Below are positions 38,970 to 48,527 of a stretch of 64,000 nucleotides of DNA, piece by piece. The translations under genes were made by a program, and so were the position numbers. The notes beneath the pieces were generated by a model. It saw nothing but the letters and a program-made list of their open reading frames with translations. It searched no databases and was not told the DNA's origin. This DNA comes from Rhynchopus sp. YZ270_cl-10. Its lineage: Eukaryota; Euglenozoa; Diplonemea; Diplonemida; Diplonemidae. The stretch is from positions 1,116,001-1,180,000 of the forward strand of contig OZ037898.1 in assembly GCA_964035575.1 (NCBI GenBank), given 5' to 3'. How positions within the stretch are numbered: the stretch's first letter is position 1; every line of letters starts with the position of its first letter.

Positions 38970-39844
38970 TAGTACCACACATTGAAGTACGGTATGCATT
39001 TTACTAGCCTATGCAAAGCTTTTAACCTTTTTTTTTTAGATAATTTAACCGCAAAAAAAAAAAAGCAAAAAAAAAAGAGGAAAAATAACAAACGAGGGAT
39101 AGCGCGCAACTCCGAGAGGGGCTGCGGTGCTGTTACCTTAACCACCACGTTGTTATAGGGGAGTACATATTCGATGCAAACGTCAATTAGTGTTGTTTTT
39201 GTACAGTGAAGGACGGGGCTCACTTCGTTGTAAAACAATACTAGTCTTTTACAGGGAAAGGAAAAGCAAAAAAGGAACAAAGTGGAGATTTTGCACAAAA
39301 AAATGTGGCAACACAAAAAAATGCAACTGCACTTATTTTTAGATGTGTGTGTGTATTCATCTAGTTTTTCCTATGGTTCCCACAATAGTTCTTCCACAGA
39401 GACAAAAAAAAAAAAAAGCTTCCCCTCAACCCAGCGTAGTAAACGTTTCCATCCTCCCTTTCCGAGCAGCCTCCTCCCTTATTCCCTACTGTTATCTGAT
39501 ACAGTGGGTGGAAGAATATAAACGAAGTTCCGCACCAAGACACCGAGGAGTTGACCGACGCATGCGTACTCCCCTCCTGCACCACAAAGAAAGAATATTT
39601 TTTTCCCCACTGCACCAAATGCGGGTACTCCATGATTTCATGGATTGTACTGTGCCAACAGGTGTCCAGTCACGTTCTCCATGAAGCGAAGCACAACTAA
39701 TACTACCCCGTCATGGTGTGGGAAGGTGAGGGGAGTAATCCCTCTTTGTTGCAAATGACAACACATCTCGTTTCCTTCACAAAGCCCCCATCCCTTGCCT
39801 GCCCTCCTCACACTCCTGTCCCTACAGAACAGTTACCCCTGAAC

Positions 39845-40948
39845 ATGGACATCACAGGACACTTCGAGTCTGCAAGCTGTGTGATAGAAGTGGACGGGAG
39901 CGACACCCTTGCACAGGTGAAGGGGAAGCTTGTTGCGGAGCTCGGCGTGCCAGGTGCTCGGCATGGTGTGCGGATGAAAGGCGGTGGCGACATCGGTGAC
40001 GACGACATGCGCATCTGCGACACGGAGATGGATGAGGGGTGTGCCGTTGAGCTGTACTACACTGGTGCCAACATCACACTTGGGGTGATACCACATTTGG
40101 AGAAGACGTACACCCTCGCACTCTCACCGTGCGATCGGTACCTTGCGGTGATGTGTTGCGAGACTGGTGTGTACATCTTCGATCTGGAAACACATGAGCG
40201 TCTCTGCAGCTTCCCTTGCGAGTTTTCTCGGAACACATCCTTCTCGCCGTGCAGTAAGTGGATATCATGCGCCAACGAGGACACGCAGTGTGCTGAAGTT
40301 CGTGACGTGCAGACAGGTGCATTGGAGCACTCCTTTGGAGATGCAGGTGACGAGGCTCAGAGGCAGGCCACGGTATGGTCACCCTGTGGAACAAAGCTGT
40401 TGTCGTACTGCAGGAACGGTAGTTTGCAGGTGTGGGACATTGCAGCAGGCGTTGTGGTGCGTGAATTGGACCACATTGCAGATCGGTACGACGACATGGT
40501 TGTGGCAGCCGACAAGGTGGCTGTGCTTGGGGTGGACAGCACATCTATCACTGTGTGGGACTACACGACAGGGGCGGAGGAGTTTGTTCTTACATGCCCT
40601 TCCACTGTTTATTATATGGCCCTGGCACCAAACCAACGTTTCATTGCAGCGTGTTGCAACAAATGTGTGCGTGTCTGGAACATGGATACAGGTGAATGTA
40701 AACGTGTATTTGAAAGCGACTCAGACAACGTATGGATTGATGTTGCTGTATCCAACGACATTGTTGTGTCCTGCTCTGCTGTGGTATTGTGTCTGTGGTC
40801 GATCTCAACAGGGACTCAACTCTTGCGCCGTGAATTTGTGCAGCGCTTGGATTCTTTTGGTCTTGCCATCAGCAGCTGCGGTGGTGTGGTGATGCACTCA
40901 GGGGATAATAAGGGTGTCGAGCTTGTTGACATCTCGCACCTTTCTTGA
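39845..40948 (+). CDS. Ubiquitin-like domain plus WD40 repeat protein (intronless)
   Basis: 367 residues. Residues 1-72 (MDITGHF, IEVDGSDTLAQVKGKL, ICDTEMDEGCAVEL) resemble a ubiquitin-like fold. About seven WD40 blades follow, ending in strands such as VYIFDLETHERLC, LQVWDIAAGVVV, ITVWDYTTGAEE and VRVWNMDTGECK. Likely a cytosolic scaffold. Same architecture as the gene at 1929 and, for the first domain, the gene at 19725, but sequences have diverged strongly. The start is 16 nt after a pyrimidine tract and CAG. Confidence 0.9.
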   Translation: MDITGHFESASCVIEVDGSDTLAQVKGKLVAELGVPGARHGVRMKGGGDIGDDDMRICDTEMDEGCAVELYYTGANITLGVIPHLEKTYTLALSPCDRYLAVMCCETGVYIFDLETHERLCSFPCEFSRNTSFSPCSKWISCANEDTQCAEVRDVQTGALEHSFGDAGDEAQRQATVWSPCGTKLLSYCRNGSLQVWDIAAGVVVRELDHIADRYDDMVVAADKVAVLGVDSTSITVWDYTTGAEEFVLTCPSTVYYMALAPNQRFIAACCNKCVRVWNMDTGECKRVFESDSDNVWIDVAVSNDIVVSCSAVVLCLWSISTGTQLLRREFVQRLDSFGLAISSCGGVVMHSGDNKGVELVDISHLS

Positions 40949-41639
40949 ATTGCACCATTGCAGCCGCATTCGCCATTCTCCTGAATGGACAGCATGTATC
41001 AACTGTGCAGCACGTACTACTAACATATGTTGACTCTCAGCCAGAGTTTTTTACTTTTCTGATTTGGTTAGCTGATGACTGCCTGAACTCGTTATGGACG
41101 AATTGCTTTGACAAGGCAGTGGGATGCGAAAAAAGTTGTTTTCATTGGAGGCACGGCAAAAATGCGCATTTTTGATATTTTTGATATTTTTGGCAGAATT
41201 TTTTGGGCGTTTTTTGCGTTTTTTTAGGGAAAAATAGTGAGGGGAGTTGGGTCCAGTCATAGGAAGTATAGAGAATTTTTGAAAAATTCTTCCATTGGAA
41301 TAAGGGTTTGCGGGCCTTGCCCTCTGAGGTGTTAGAAGGTTTGCAGGTTTGCAGGTTTAAGGAGGCGAATCTGTGTGGATGAGGGTTGAGGGTGCTTAGA
41401 TGGGGTATGATACTGAGGTGCTTAAATGGTGGTTTTGTAGGTTACATAGTCACGAGACTGCCCTTGTATTAAAAGGGGGAAGAGGGGAGATGATAGGGGA
41501 CAAGGCTACCAATCCGACTTAAACCGACTCAGTAGGGTCAGGTCGGACCGACCCAAACCTACCCAGCAAAAAGGTCAAAAAATAGATGTCAATTTTGAGA
41601 CACTTTTTTTCCACTTTTTTCCTTAGGGATTTTTCCAGG

Positions 41640-41940
41640 TACTTAGCGAAGCGTTAGGGCGACTTAAGTCCCTTGGCCCCAGCGCCCTATGGGGCGCCTC
41701 CTCGTCGGGCCGTTAGGGCCCTCCGGTGGCCAGGTTCTTTCTCTGGGCTTAGAGGCTCGAAGTTCCCCGTCAGATTGGAGCTGGTGTGCTTTATGAGGCT
41801 CGCTCGTCTAGATTGAGGCTCGCTCGTCCGGATTGGGCTAGCTCGTCCGCCTTCGGCTAGACCCTCCGCCTTTGGGTGGGCTCGTGGATCTCCGTTATGT
41901 ACGTACGGGTTCGATACTCTGGTTGGAGTGTGACAGCACG
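41640..41940. other. GC-rich island of unknown nature
   Basis: Sharply GC-rich amid AT-rich sequence. It has GGCGCC and GGCCGTTAGGGCCC palindromes and three diverged units of GAGGCTCGCTCGTC plus about six bases (41790-41850). A GGGTTCGATAC near 41908 looks like a tRNA T-loop, but its stem does not pair. It could be a structured RNA gene or a fragment of a repeat; I cannot identify it. Confidence 0.45.
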
Positions 41941-42558
41941 CCATTTCTTGAGCACGTTGGTAACACACGAAGTGCAATGGCGATAATGGAAAGATAGATG
42001 CCGGCATTGGTGAATTGCTGGAGTTCTGCACAGGAAGCTAGCATGACGTAGAATCACTGTGTGAACAAAATGACCGTATTTTGGTTGAAAATTTGACTTG
42101 AAAATTTTTTTCATAATTTGCCCAATCGAAGGTTTTCCTTGGATTTTTTGGGCCATTTTATGACGTACCACGCCCGATTTTGGGCGAAAAAAAATATTTT
42201 TTTTTGGTCAAAAATCGCCTTGTATTACCACTGTATTGGTGTAGGCTTGTACACAGAAGTGTGTTTTGTGTAACCACAGATGGTCAAAACACCCGATTTT
42301 TGCATTTTTTTTGCATTTTTTGGTGCCCAAAGACCCACCTCAGTGGTCGAAATTTTCCCGAAAAAAAAAATTTTTTTTTTGAGATTTTTCGATTTTTTGA
42401 CAAGGCGCTGGCCCATACAAAGTGCACTGGTGGTACAGAAAATGGCTGGGGAATAAACTCTAGATGCTCAAAACAGCCCAATTCATGCTTTTTTTTGACT
42501 TTTTGGTCTCAGAAGGGTACCTAGGGTGTAGTGAGCAGGCCTCAAAAACACTTGTGAA

Positions 42559-43307
42559 CAGGGCGCTCGCTATCGCCATCGTTTTTTCCTGATCGTGGCG
42601 AAATGCCAAAAACCCCGAAATTTTCGTTTTTTTACTAGTGCTTAAAATAGGTCAAAAAAAATTTTCCCGCCGGAGAGAAGTTAGTTCGTGGGGTGAATCC
42701 CTGGTACTGAATGGTCAAAAAAAATTTGCGATTTGCGCGTGATCCCTTCCCCAGCACAAGTGATATTACAGCTGAACTTTCCTGATACTAAAACCAGCAA
42801 AACGATGGAGAATTTCATCAATCCCCCCTCACTGAGGGTCTCTTTGTGTTGTTTAATCAAACAGATGTACAAGAGAGGCATCTGTCATATGAGACTTCAT
42901 CCTTATTTTGATTATTTTCAACTCTCTGCCGTTGAAAGTAGAGTTGACACGAGCAGTGACACCTTCTATAACAGGGGGTACGGTACACCTTCAGCAGACT
43001 GCAGGATTGAGGAGCGAGCGGGAGTGCTGGGGAAACTTCCTCTCACGGCAGGCGGGTTTGCGGATGATTTTGAGTACAGTGGACACCCCTCTACGACCCC
43101 CCCTCCGGGGGGGTCTACAGGGTGGTGGGGAGAAATCTCTCTCTCTCTCTTTTTTTTTTTTTTTCCCCCTTTTTTTATTTATTTATTTATTTATACAGGG
43201 TTTCGCCCCGGTGGGGCGAAGCCCTGGGGCGAAATAAAATGTCATTTTTTCAGGAAAAGATTTTTTTAACGAAAAAAAATATTTTTCGCCCCGGGGCGAA
43301 CGCCCTG
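42559..43307 (-). mobile_element. hAT-type non-autonomous DNA transposon, family 1 copy B, inverted (749 bp)
   Basis: It is the reverse complement of the element at 14251-15012, with the ends CAGGGCGCTCGC and GCGAACGCCCTG and a perfect 8-bp duplication CTTGTGAA (42551-42558 and 43308-43315). The two copies are highly similar, differing by scattered substitutions and homopolymer lengths. Confidence 0.92.
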
Positions 43308-43595
43308 CTTGTGAAAAAAAAAAAATTTTTTTTTTTTTTTTTGAGATTTTTTTTGACAAGGCGCTGGCCCATACAAACTGTACAGAGTGGGTATTTTATA
43401 CACAAAATAGCCGTGGAATAAATTCTAGATGCTCAAAACATCAAAATTCTGGCTTTATTTGCATTTTTGGTGCAGACATGTGCAAAAAAAAAAAAAAAAT
43501 TTTGTGGGAAAAATTTTGTGATGTCGAAAAAAAAATTTTTTTTTTCTGTGGGAAAAATTTTGTGATGTCGAAAAAAAAAAAAATTTTTCTTGAAA

Positions 43596-43699
43596 GAGGC
43601 ACGGCACTTTTGTGGAATTTTGTGGAATTTTTTATAAGGGGAAAAAGTAGAAGTCGAGTTTTTGAAATTCCACAAAATTCCACAAAAGTGCCGTGCCTC
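43596..43699. repeat. Near-perfect 104-bp hairpin
   Basis: GAGGCACGGCACTTTTGTGG, then AATTTTGTGGAATTT, is mirrored exactly by the right arm over about 35 bp. GGAGGCACGGCA also occurs at 41147. No clear target duplication. Confidence 0.85.
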
Positions 43700-43946
43700 C
43701 ATTGTTTTCATTTTTTTATTCTGAAGTGAGTTTCTATTTTTTTTACTTGTTACTAGCCCTGGCGGCACGTGTTGTTCTGTGTGGGCTAGCCGGTCTTGCG
43801 ATCCGACTGGTGCCTCTTTTACTCTCTACTGAGCGGGTTGCACACATTATGTGAGCACCTCTCCTATCCCTGGCCGCTTTGGGGGCACAGACAGCATACC
43901 TTTCCCCGTTTTTCTGCTGTTTTATTTTGCACAAGTGTGCACATAC

Positions 43947-44092
43947 TTCGTAGTCCTCCTGAGTCCGCCCTGAGTTGAGACGGACTGTGGCGGACTTTGA
44001 AAGAAGTCCGCCATTGTCCGCCTCAAGACCCGCCAAAACTCAGCGGGTCTTGGTGGTATTTTTTTTTTGGCGGACTCAGGCGGACCACGAAG
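43947..44092. mobile_element. Miniature TA-flanked inverted-repeat element
   Basis: CTTCGTAGTCC, TCCTGAGTCCGCC and their mirror (GGCGGACTCAGG, then GGACCACGAAG) differ at two positions. TA flanks both ends. Additional AGTCCGCC/GGCGGACT and GACCCGC/GCGGGTC pairs lie within. Confidence 0.75.
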
Positions 44093-44591
44093 TATGGTAT
44101 GCAATAGTCGGGAAATGAATGACGCGTTCTTCGGTTGTCTTACCGTTCTCCCTTTCCCCCCCTTGTGCTCCACGTCTCCCCTTCCCCGGACTTCAGGACG
44201 CGGGTTTTGGAGACTTTTGGGGTTTGGGGGAAAAGGATGCTATCAACAGACAACGAATAAATATATTTCAGTATTTGTGTTACCACTCAGACAGCGAAAC
44301 ATTACAAATTTTGCAGAGCGATAAATGAAAAAAAAGTGTGGTTTTCCCCCCAAGCAGGATCAATTGCCCGCTCCCCAAGTATTCCATCAAGCTTCCCGGA
44401 TAGTTCTGTACTCTTGACGCTCATGTTTCCAAGCATATTTCTTCCTCGCGCGTCGCCCCTCCTGCTAGGCTATGCTATGCTTGTTTGTTTGACACTGTCC
44501 TCACCATTTTGTGTTTGTGTGTCCACAAACCCTCTCTGTGCACACTGCCATACATGCTTCCCCACATTTACATACAGGACACCAACAAAAA

Positions 44592-46529
44592 ATGCAGTAT
44601 CACTCCCTGGTACTGATCACATATGTGTTGGCGCTGCTGTGCCCGTTGGTGTGTGTGGGGTATCTGTGTGCTGCAGACCCGGACGTTGTGATATACAGAC
44701 GTGAGGCAGACGTGAACGTGACGGACAACATCACTGAGAACATCACTGACAGCAGCACTGACAACAGCACTGGCTACTGCGTTCTTGCGGTGGTGTGCAC
44801 CAACGCGGACGCGGATGCACTCTGCGCACAGGAGGTTGTGTTGGGGAGTGAGTGTGATCCGCTCGGGTTCTGGACGGCCTTGCTTCTCCTGAAGTGGGTG
44901 TACATCTTAGTGTGGCTGACACGTCTGCCCATTCTCTTTACTTCTGTCATGCACGTGGTTGGCAAGGAAGGGAAGGTGACACCACCCCATAAGCTTGTGG
45001 ACGTATGCAGCGTGGTCTCGCAGATGGCTTCCTTCGCCGCCTTTGTGATAACCGTAGGAGCCTTCTGGGGGCGCTCGGAAAGAGACTACTTCCCCACAGG
45101 CTTCCCGTTCATGCTGTGGTACGTCATGCGACTCGATTATGGCTTGTCGCTGCTGCTGCCGCTTTGGTTCGATAATTCCTTTACGTGCTGTCAATTGGCA
45201 GCTGCGGAGCTGCAATTGACAGTGTTGCTCTCTCTTATTGGCTCTGGGTTAGGCACTTTTGTTAATTGCGTGTACTGCAGCAACATGCCATATTACATGC
45301 TATTTGCAGTGCTCAATTTCCTAGCACCCCTGGTGGGGGTCATTTCCTACAACTTTAGCCGCGGTCTTGCGGAGTTGCTCACAGTGTGCAGCTTCTTTGT
45401 GTACACAGCGTCGTACTACGCGTTGGACGTGGAGGACAGGGAGGACACCACCTACTTCATGTACGGCCACCACCAACTGCTTCTGATGCCTGCGATATGT
45501 CTGTTCTGGGTTGCCCTTATCACCACACCTGTGAGGGACATACTGCCACAGAAGATCTCCAAGCCCATCACCTGGGAAGTGGTCTGTGAGATGCCTGAGC
45601 AACAAGCTGCCGCAGTCATTCTTGTCCTGAGTGCGATAGGTAATGAGATTGCCGCAAGAAACAGGAAAAATGGCAAGGACTCCCGCACACCAGAAGCCTT
45701 GCCCCAGGACACTCTCCACGCTGCGTTCCATGGTGCGACGGCAGGTCAGATGCGTAGAATTGTGAATTACTTTTTCGAAACCGGAAACGGATTCGCCATC
45801 ATTGTCGCCAGCAGAGTGCTCATCGACAGGATTGACCTGTTGGTGGACATGGACATCCCTACTTCTCAGAAGTACAGACTCTTGAAAGCATGCGACGACG
45901 AAGCACTCTCAACACACGTGCTGGACAAGATCCCTATCGCAGAGTTGTGCAATGCAATCAACAACGTTGAGAGGAACCCAGACAAGGCACTGGACTACGT
46001 TGCAAGGTTTGGCTACATTGAGAAACTGATTCCTGAGTGCAAGGCTGTCCCTTCGTGGCGATACATGCTGCCGTTCGTGGGGAGTGCGCACACACCGACG
46101 TGCGCTCTTATTGCACGTGGCTACAAGGGACTGCTGCCGAAGAAGAGGCTTTACATAGCGACTGCTGTGATGTGGGTGTGTGTGTATCTGGCGGGTCTTG
46201 TGTTTTCGATCTACGCCTGTGTGTCACTTGGGTTGGAAAATGACACGGACGGAAGCATGCCGCTGTTCCTTGCGTTCCTTATACCGGCAGGTGTGCTGGT
46301 CTCGCATGACGTGGTGTCACCGCCCCTTCGCGCGGTGTACGCACTACAGACAAGACGTACTGCAAACAACCCTCCTACGTTTGTGCAGGTGAACGAGTGG
46401 AGCCCAGACTTCACTTTGTCGCAGCCCCTGAATGACTCTTGGGTTGAGAAGCCTCAGAGTGCAGGCGACAGTGCGGATGTGGCAATACAACTGGAAGAGG
46501 TGAGTGTCAAAAGTGCAGATGATGTCTGA
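44592..46529 (+). CDS. Multi-span membrane protein of unknown function
   Basis: 645 residues from MQYHSLVLITY. A signal peptide or first span (residues 4-25) is followed by an outside segment with several N-glycosylation sites (NVTDNITENITD). About six further hydrophobic spans lie between residues 95 and 310. A soluble, mostly helical region (about 330-505) comes next; its part around RYRLLKACDDEAL, then LNAINNVERNPDKALDYV-like helices, is probably cytoplasmic. Two more spans lie near 518-580, and a soluble tail ends the protein. No transporter or channel signature is recognised. A 35-nt hairpin at 45188 lies within the coding sequence. Confidence 0.82.
   Translation: MQYHSLVLITYVLALLCPLVCVGYLCAADPDVVIYRREADVNVTDNITENITDSSTDNSTGYCVLAVVCTNADADALCAQEVVLGSECDPLGFWTALLLLKWVYILVWLTRLPILFTSVMHVVGKEGKVTPPHKLVDVCSVVSQMASFAAFVITVGAFWGRSERDYFPTGFPFMLWYVMRLDYGLSLLLPLWFDNSFTCCQLAAAELQLTVLLSLIGSGLGTFVNCVYCSNMPYYMLFAVLNFLAPLVGVISYNFSRGLAELLTVCSFFVYTASYYALDVEDREDTTYFMYGHHQLLLMPAICLFWVALITTPVRDILPQKISKPITWEVVCEMPEQQAAAVILVLSAIGNEIAARNRKNGKDSRTPEALPQDTLHAAFHGATAGQMRRIVNYFFETGNGFAIIVASRVLIDRIDLLVDMDIPTSQKYRLLKACDDEALSTHVLDKIPIAELCNAINNVERNPDKALDYVARFGYIEKLIPECKAVPSWRYMLPFVGSAHTPTCALIARGYKGLLPKKRLYIATAVMWVCVYLAGLVFSIYACVSLGLENDTDGSMPLFLAFLIPAGVLVSHDVVSPPLRAVYALQTRRTANNPPTFVQVNEWSPDFTLSQPLNDSWVEKPQSAGDSADVAIQLEEVSVKSADDV
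45188..45222. repeat. Long inverted repeat inside a coding sequence
   Basis: CTGTCAATT, one extra G, GCAGCT, loop GCGG, AGCTGC, AATTGACAG: fifteen base pairs with one bulge. It encodes part of a membrane-proximal segment (QLAAAELQL). Confidence 0.85.
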
Positions 46530-47393
46530 TGCGATGTGGACACTTCGTTGTGTTACTGACTCACGATGATGCACAAAAGTGGCAACACGTAAATGTTGCT
46601 CATGTGAACAGTATCCCAATGAAGCACAGCGCATATTTGTTTTGTGAAAACGTTTTCATGTCAAGCAGAAGCATTCGCTTTCTTTTGCTTTGTTTTTTTT
46701 TCCCTTACGCGCAGTGTTATTAGAACCTCAAATAAAGCCAACGTTCAATCGCCTGATACCGACTATTTTTCCCCCTTTAAAAATCACCTGCGCCAAAATT
46801 CAGATCTCACACACTGTTTTTGGCTGCGTTCAAACGAAAATAATCTTCCCCCTTTTCTAGTCGAGTAATCAAGATCAGTTGGCGACTGTAAGAGTCGAGT
46901 TTTTTTTTTTCTCCCATTGAACTGAATTGAAAGTGCCCTTTTTGCACACAATGTTTCGTTTTTTTTTTCCTCCCGCAATTTATTTCCTCGTTCTCTTTTG
47001 TACTCCACACGACACTTTCTGCATTTCAAGAACACATAATATTGTGCTGTGAATCTTTTGTACATTTACTGGAATCAAGTCAATAATTGAGAGACCTTTT
47101 CGTGAGTGAACTTTGGAAGTGGTGATGGTACAACTGCGGCAACGGAACTACTCTTACAATTTATCAAAAAAGTGTATTTTGAGCAACAAGCAAAGAGTAA
47201 CAAGTCTCTCGAGCATTTTTTTTTTGGTCCTTGGTCCGGACCTTAAATTGCATCCGGGGGTCCGTTCCTCCAGAAACTCTATGAAGGTGTTGACCGCTCG
47301 AACCGATGTCTCCTACCTGAGAGATTACAAAACAGGAGGCGAGGAGGGGTATGCGGGGCGTTTTTGTGCCTTCAGGGTCTTTTTGTTTTTCAG

Positions 47394-48210
47394 CAACCCT
47401 GCCTCTCCTTTATCGCAAGTGCATAGCCTTTGTCTTTCTGTTGGGTATGCGGGACTTCCCCTAGTCCTCAGGGTCTAAACGCCCCTGCCCTCTTTTATGC
47501 AAGTTCACCCTGGCAGGGTATATAAATGCTGGGTCAGGCTGGCCCCCTCTGCTATGATGGGTGCTCGCACCGGGAGCATAAATGGCCAGCGGTCAGGCGC
47601 CGGTTACGGTGTGCTACCTGTAAGGACGTCCATGTATATCCCTAAGAGAAAGGGTGAGGCCCAACTGTCGGTACAGCATGGGGCGCCAAGAGAGAGATGT
47701 TGTGACCCCCCCGCCCACCCCTTTTTGTGTTTTTGGGTTTCTGCTCTCTTGTGTAGACTATCGTGCATCAAGCGTTGGGTGCAGCGAACTGCAGTACCTG
47801 TAAGCTCACAACTCTTCAACGGAAGGTGGGCCGCCGGCTGTCGAGCGGTTGTGTACCGCCCTCGTTCTCTTACGGTACGGGCCAGTCATTAGGTTTCCTT
47901 TTTACATCTTCTGTTGTTGGCCGCAGGGTACTTGTGCTTTCATCCGGATGGCTGGCATCATACGTGGGTCAGTCGGAGGTGCCTGCATTAATAACTTCAC
48001 TTCTTTTTCAGCAACCCTGCCTCTTCTTATACAGTGCATAGCCTTTGTCTTTCTTTTTGGGCCTACGGGACCTCCCCCCTTGTCCTCAGGGTGCTAAACG
48101 TCCCTGCCCCTACTAAATGCAAGTTAAACCCTGGAAGGGTATAAAAATGCTGGGCCAGTGGCTTCTCCCATGCTCTGAAGGTTGCTCGTACCCGGGGCAT
48201 TAAACAGCGA
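47394..48210 (+). repeat. Direct repeat of about 200 bp, two copies (47394-47590 and 48010-48210)
   Basis: Both start CAGCAACCCTGCCTCT, share GTGCATAGCCTTTGTCTTTC, TCCTCAGGGT, AAACG, CCCTGCC, and then a TATA-like GGGTATATAAATGCTGGG or GGGTATAAAAATGCTGGG stretch, and end near GGTTGCTCG or GGTGCTCG. They are diverged by roughly a fifth. Confidence 0.75.
47840..48000 (+). repeat. S-family composite repeat
   Basis: It has GAGCGGTTGTGTACCGCC, CGTTCTCTTACGGTACGG, GTCATTAGGTTTCC, TTCTGTTGTTGG, then CATCCGGATGGCTGGCATC and GTCGGAGGTGCCTGCATT. This order links pieces found separately at 27298, 28602 and 60619. Confidence 0.7.
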
Positions 48211-48527
48211 CAGCATACCATAGATGTTGTCAGTTATGTTAATAAAAACGGTTGAGTGTCCCCTTTTCACACCCCCCATTTTGTTGGTATCGCCAATGTA
48301 TTACGACGACCAAAATCTGCGGCTACCGTGCCAAGGGGAAAAGGCTGCGCATCGCAGGTTCCTCCCTCCTCCTCCCACTTACAATTCAGCGTTAAGAAAC
48401 CACATTGTATATTGAAGAGAGTTAAAGTTGGGTTTGCGACCTGTGTGATCACCACCCTTTTTCACCCACAGAGGGGGACACTTTCTTCTCAGTACACTTC
48501 CCCCTCTCCTCTTCTCTCCTCTTCCAA

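Larger units (their letters stand above)
35422..39844. other. Intergenic, rich in transposon-derived elements
   Basis: No gene is supported in 4.4 kb. Four inverted-repeat elements (36054-36719, 37414-38156, 38279-38383, 38433-38969) make up about half of it. An H cassette lies at 36983-37035, an A2-like repeat at 39280. The leader has CTCCTGTCCCTACAG ending at 39828, 17 nt before the next start. Confidence 0.65.
40949..44591. other. Intergenic, GC island and several mobile elements
   Basis: No gene is supported in 3.6 kb. It holds a segment shared with the 36054 element (41215-41270), a GC-rich island (41640-41940), a block repeated near 42398 and 43352 (GACAAGGCGCTGGCCCATAC) on either side of a hAT-type element (42559-43307), a 50-bp tandem duplication (43500-43590), a hairpin (43596-43699) and a TA-flanked element (43947-44092). 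The leader ends ACATTTACATACAG, 13 nt before the next start. Confidence 0.65.
46530..48527. other. Intergenic with a 200-bp direct repeat and an S repeat
   Basis: No gene is supported in 2 kb. A weak A2 repeat lies near 47113, a direct repeat at 47394-47590 and 48010-48210, and an S composite repeat between them (47840-48000). The leader is C/T-rich, with TTTCACCCACAG near 48471 and CTTCTCAG near 48492. Confidence 0.6.
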
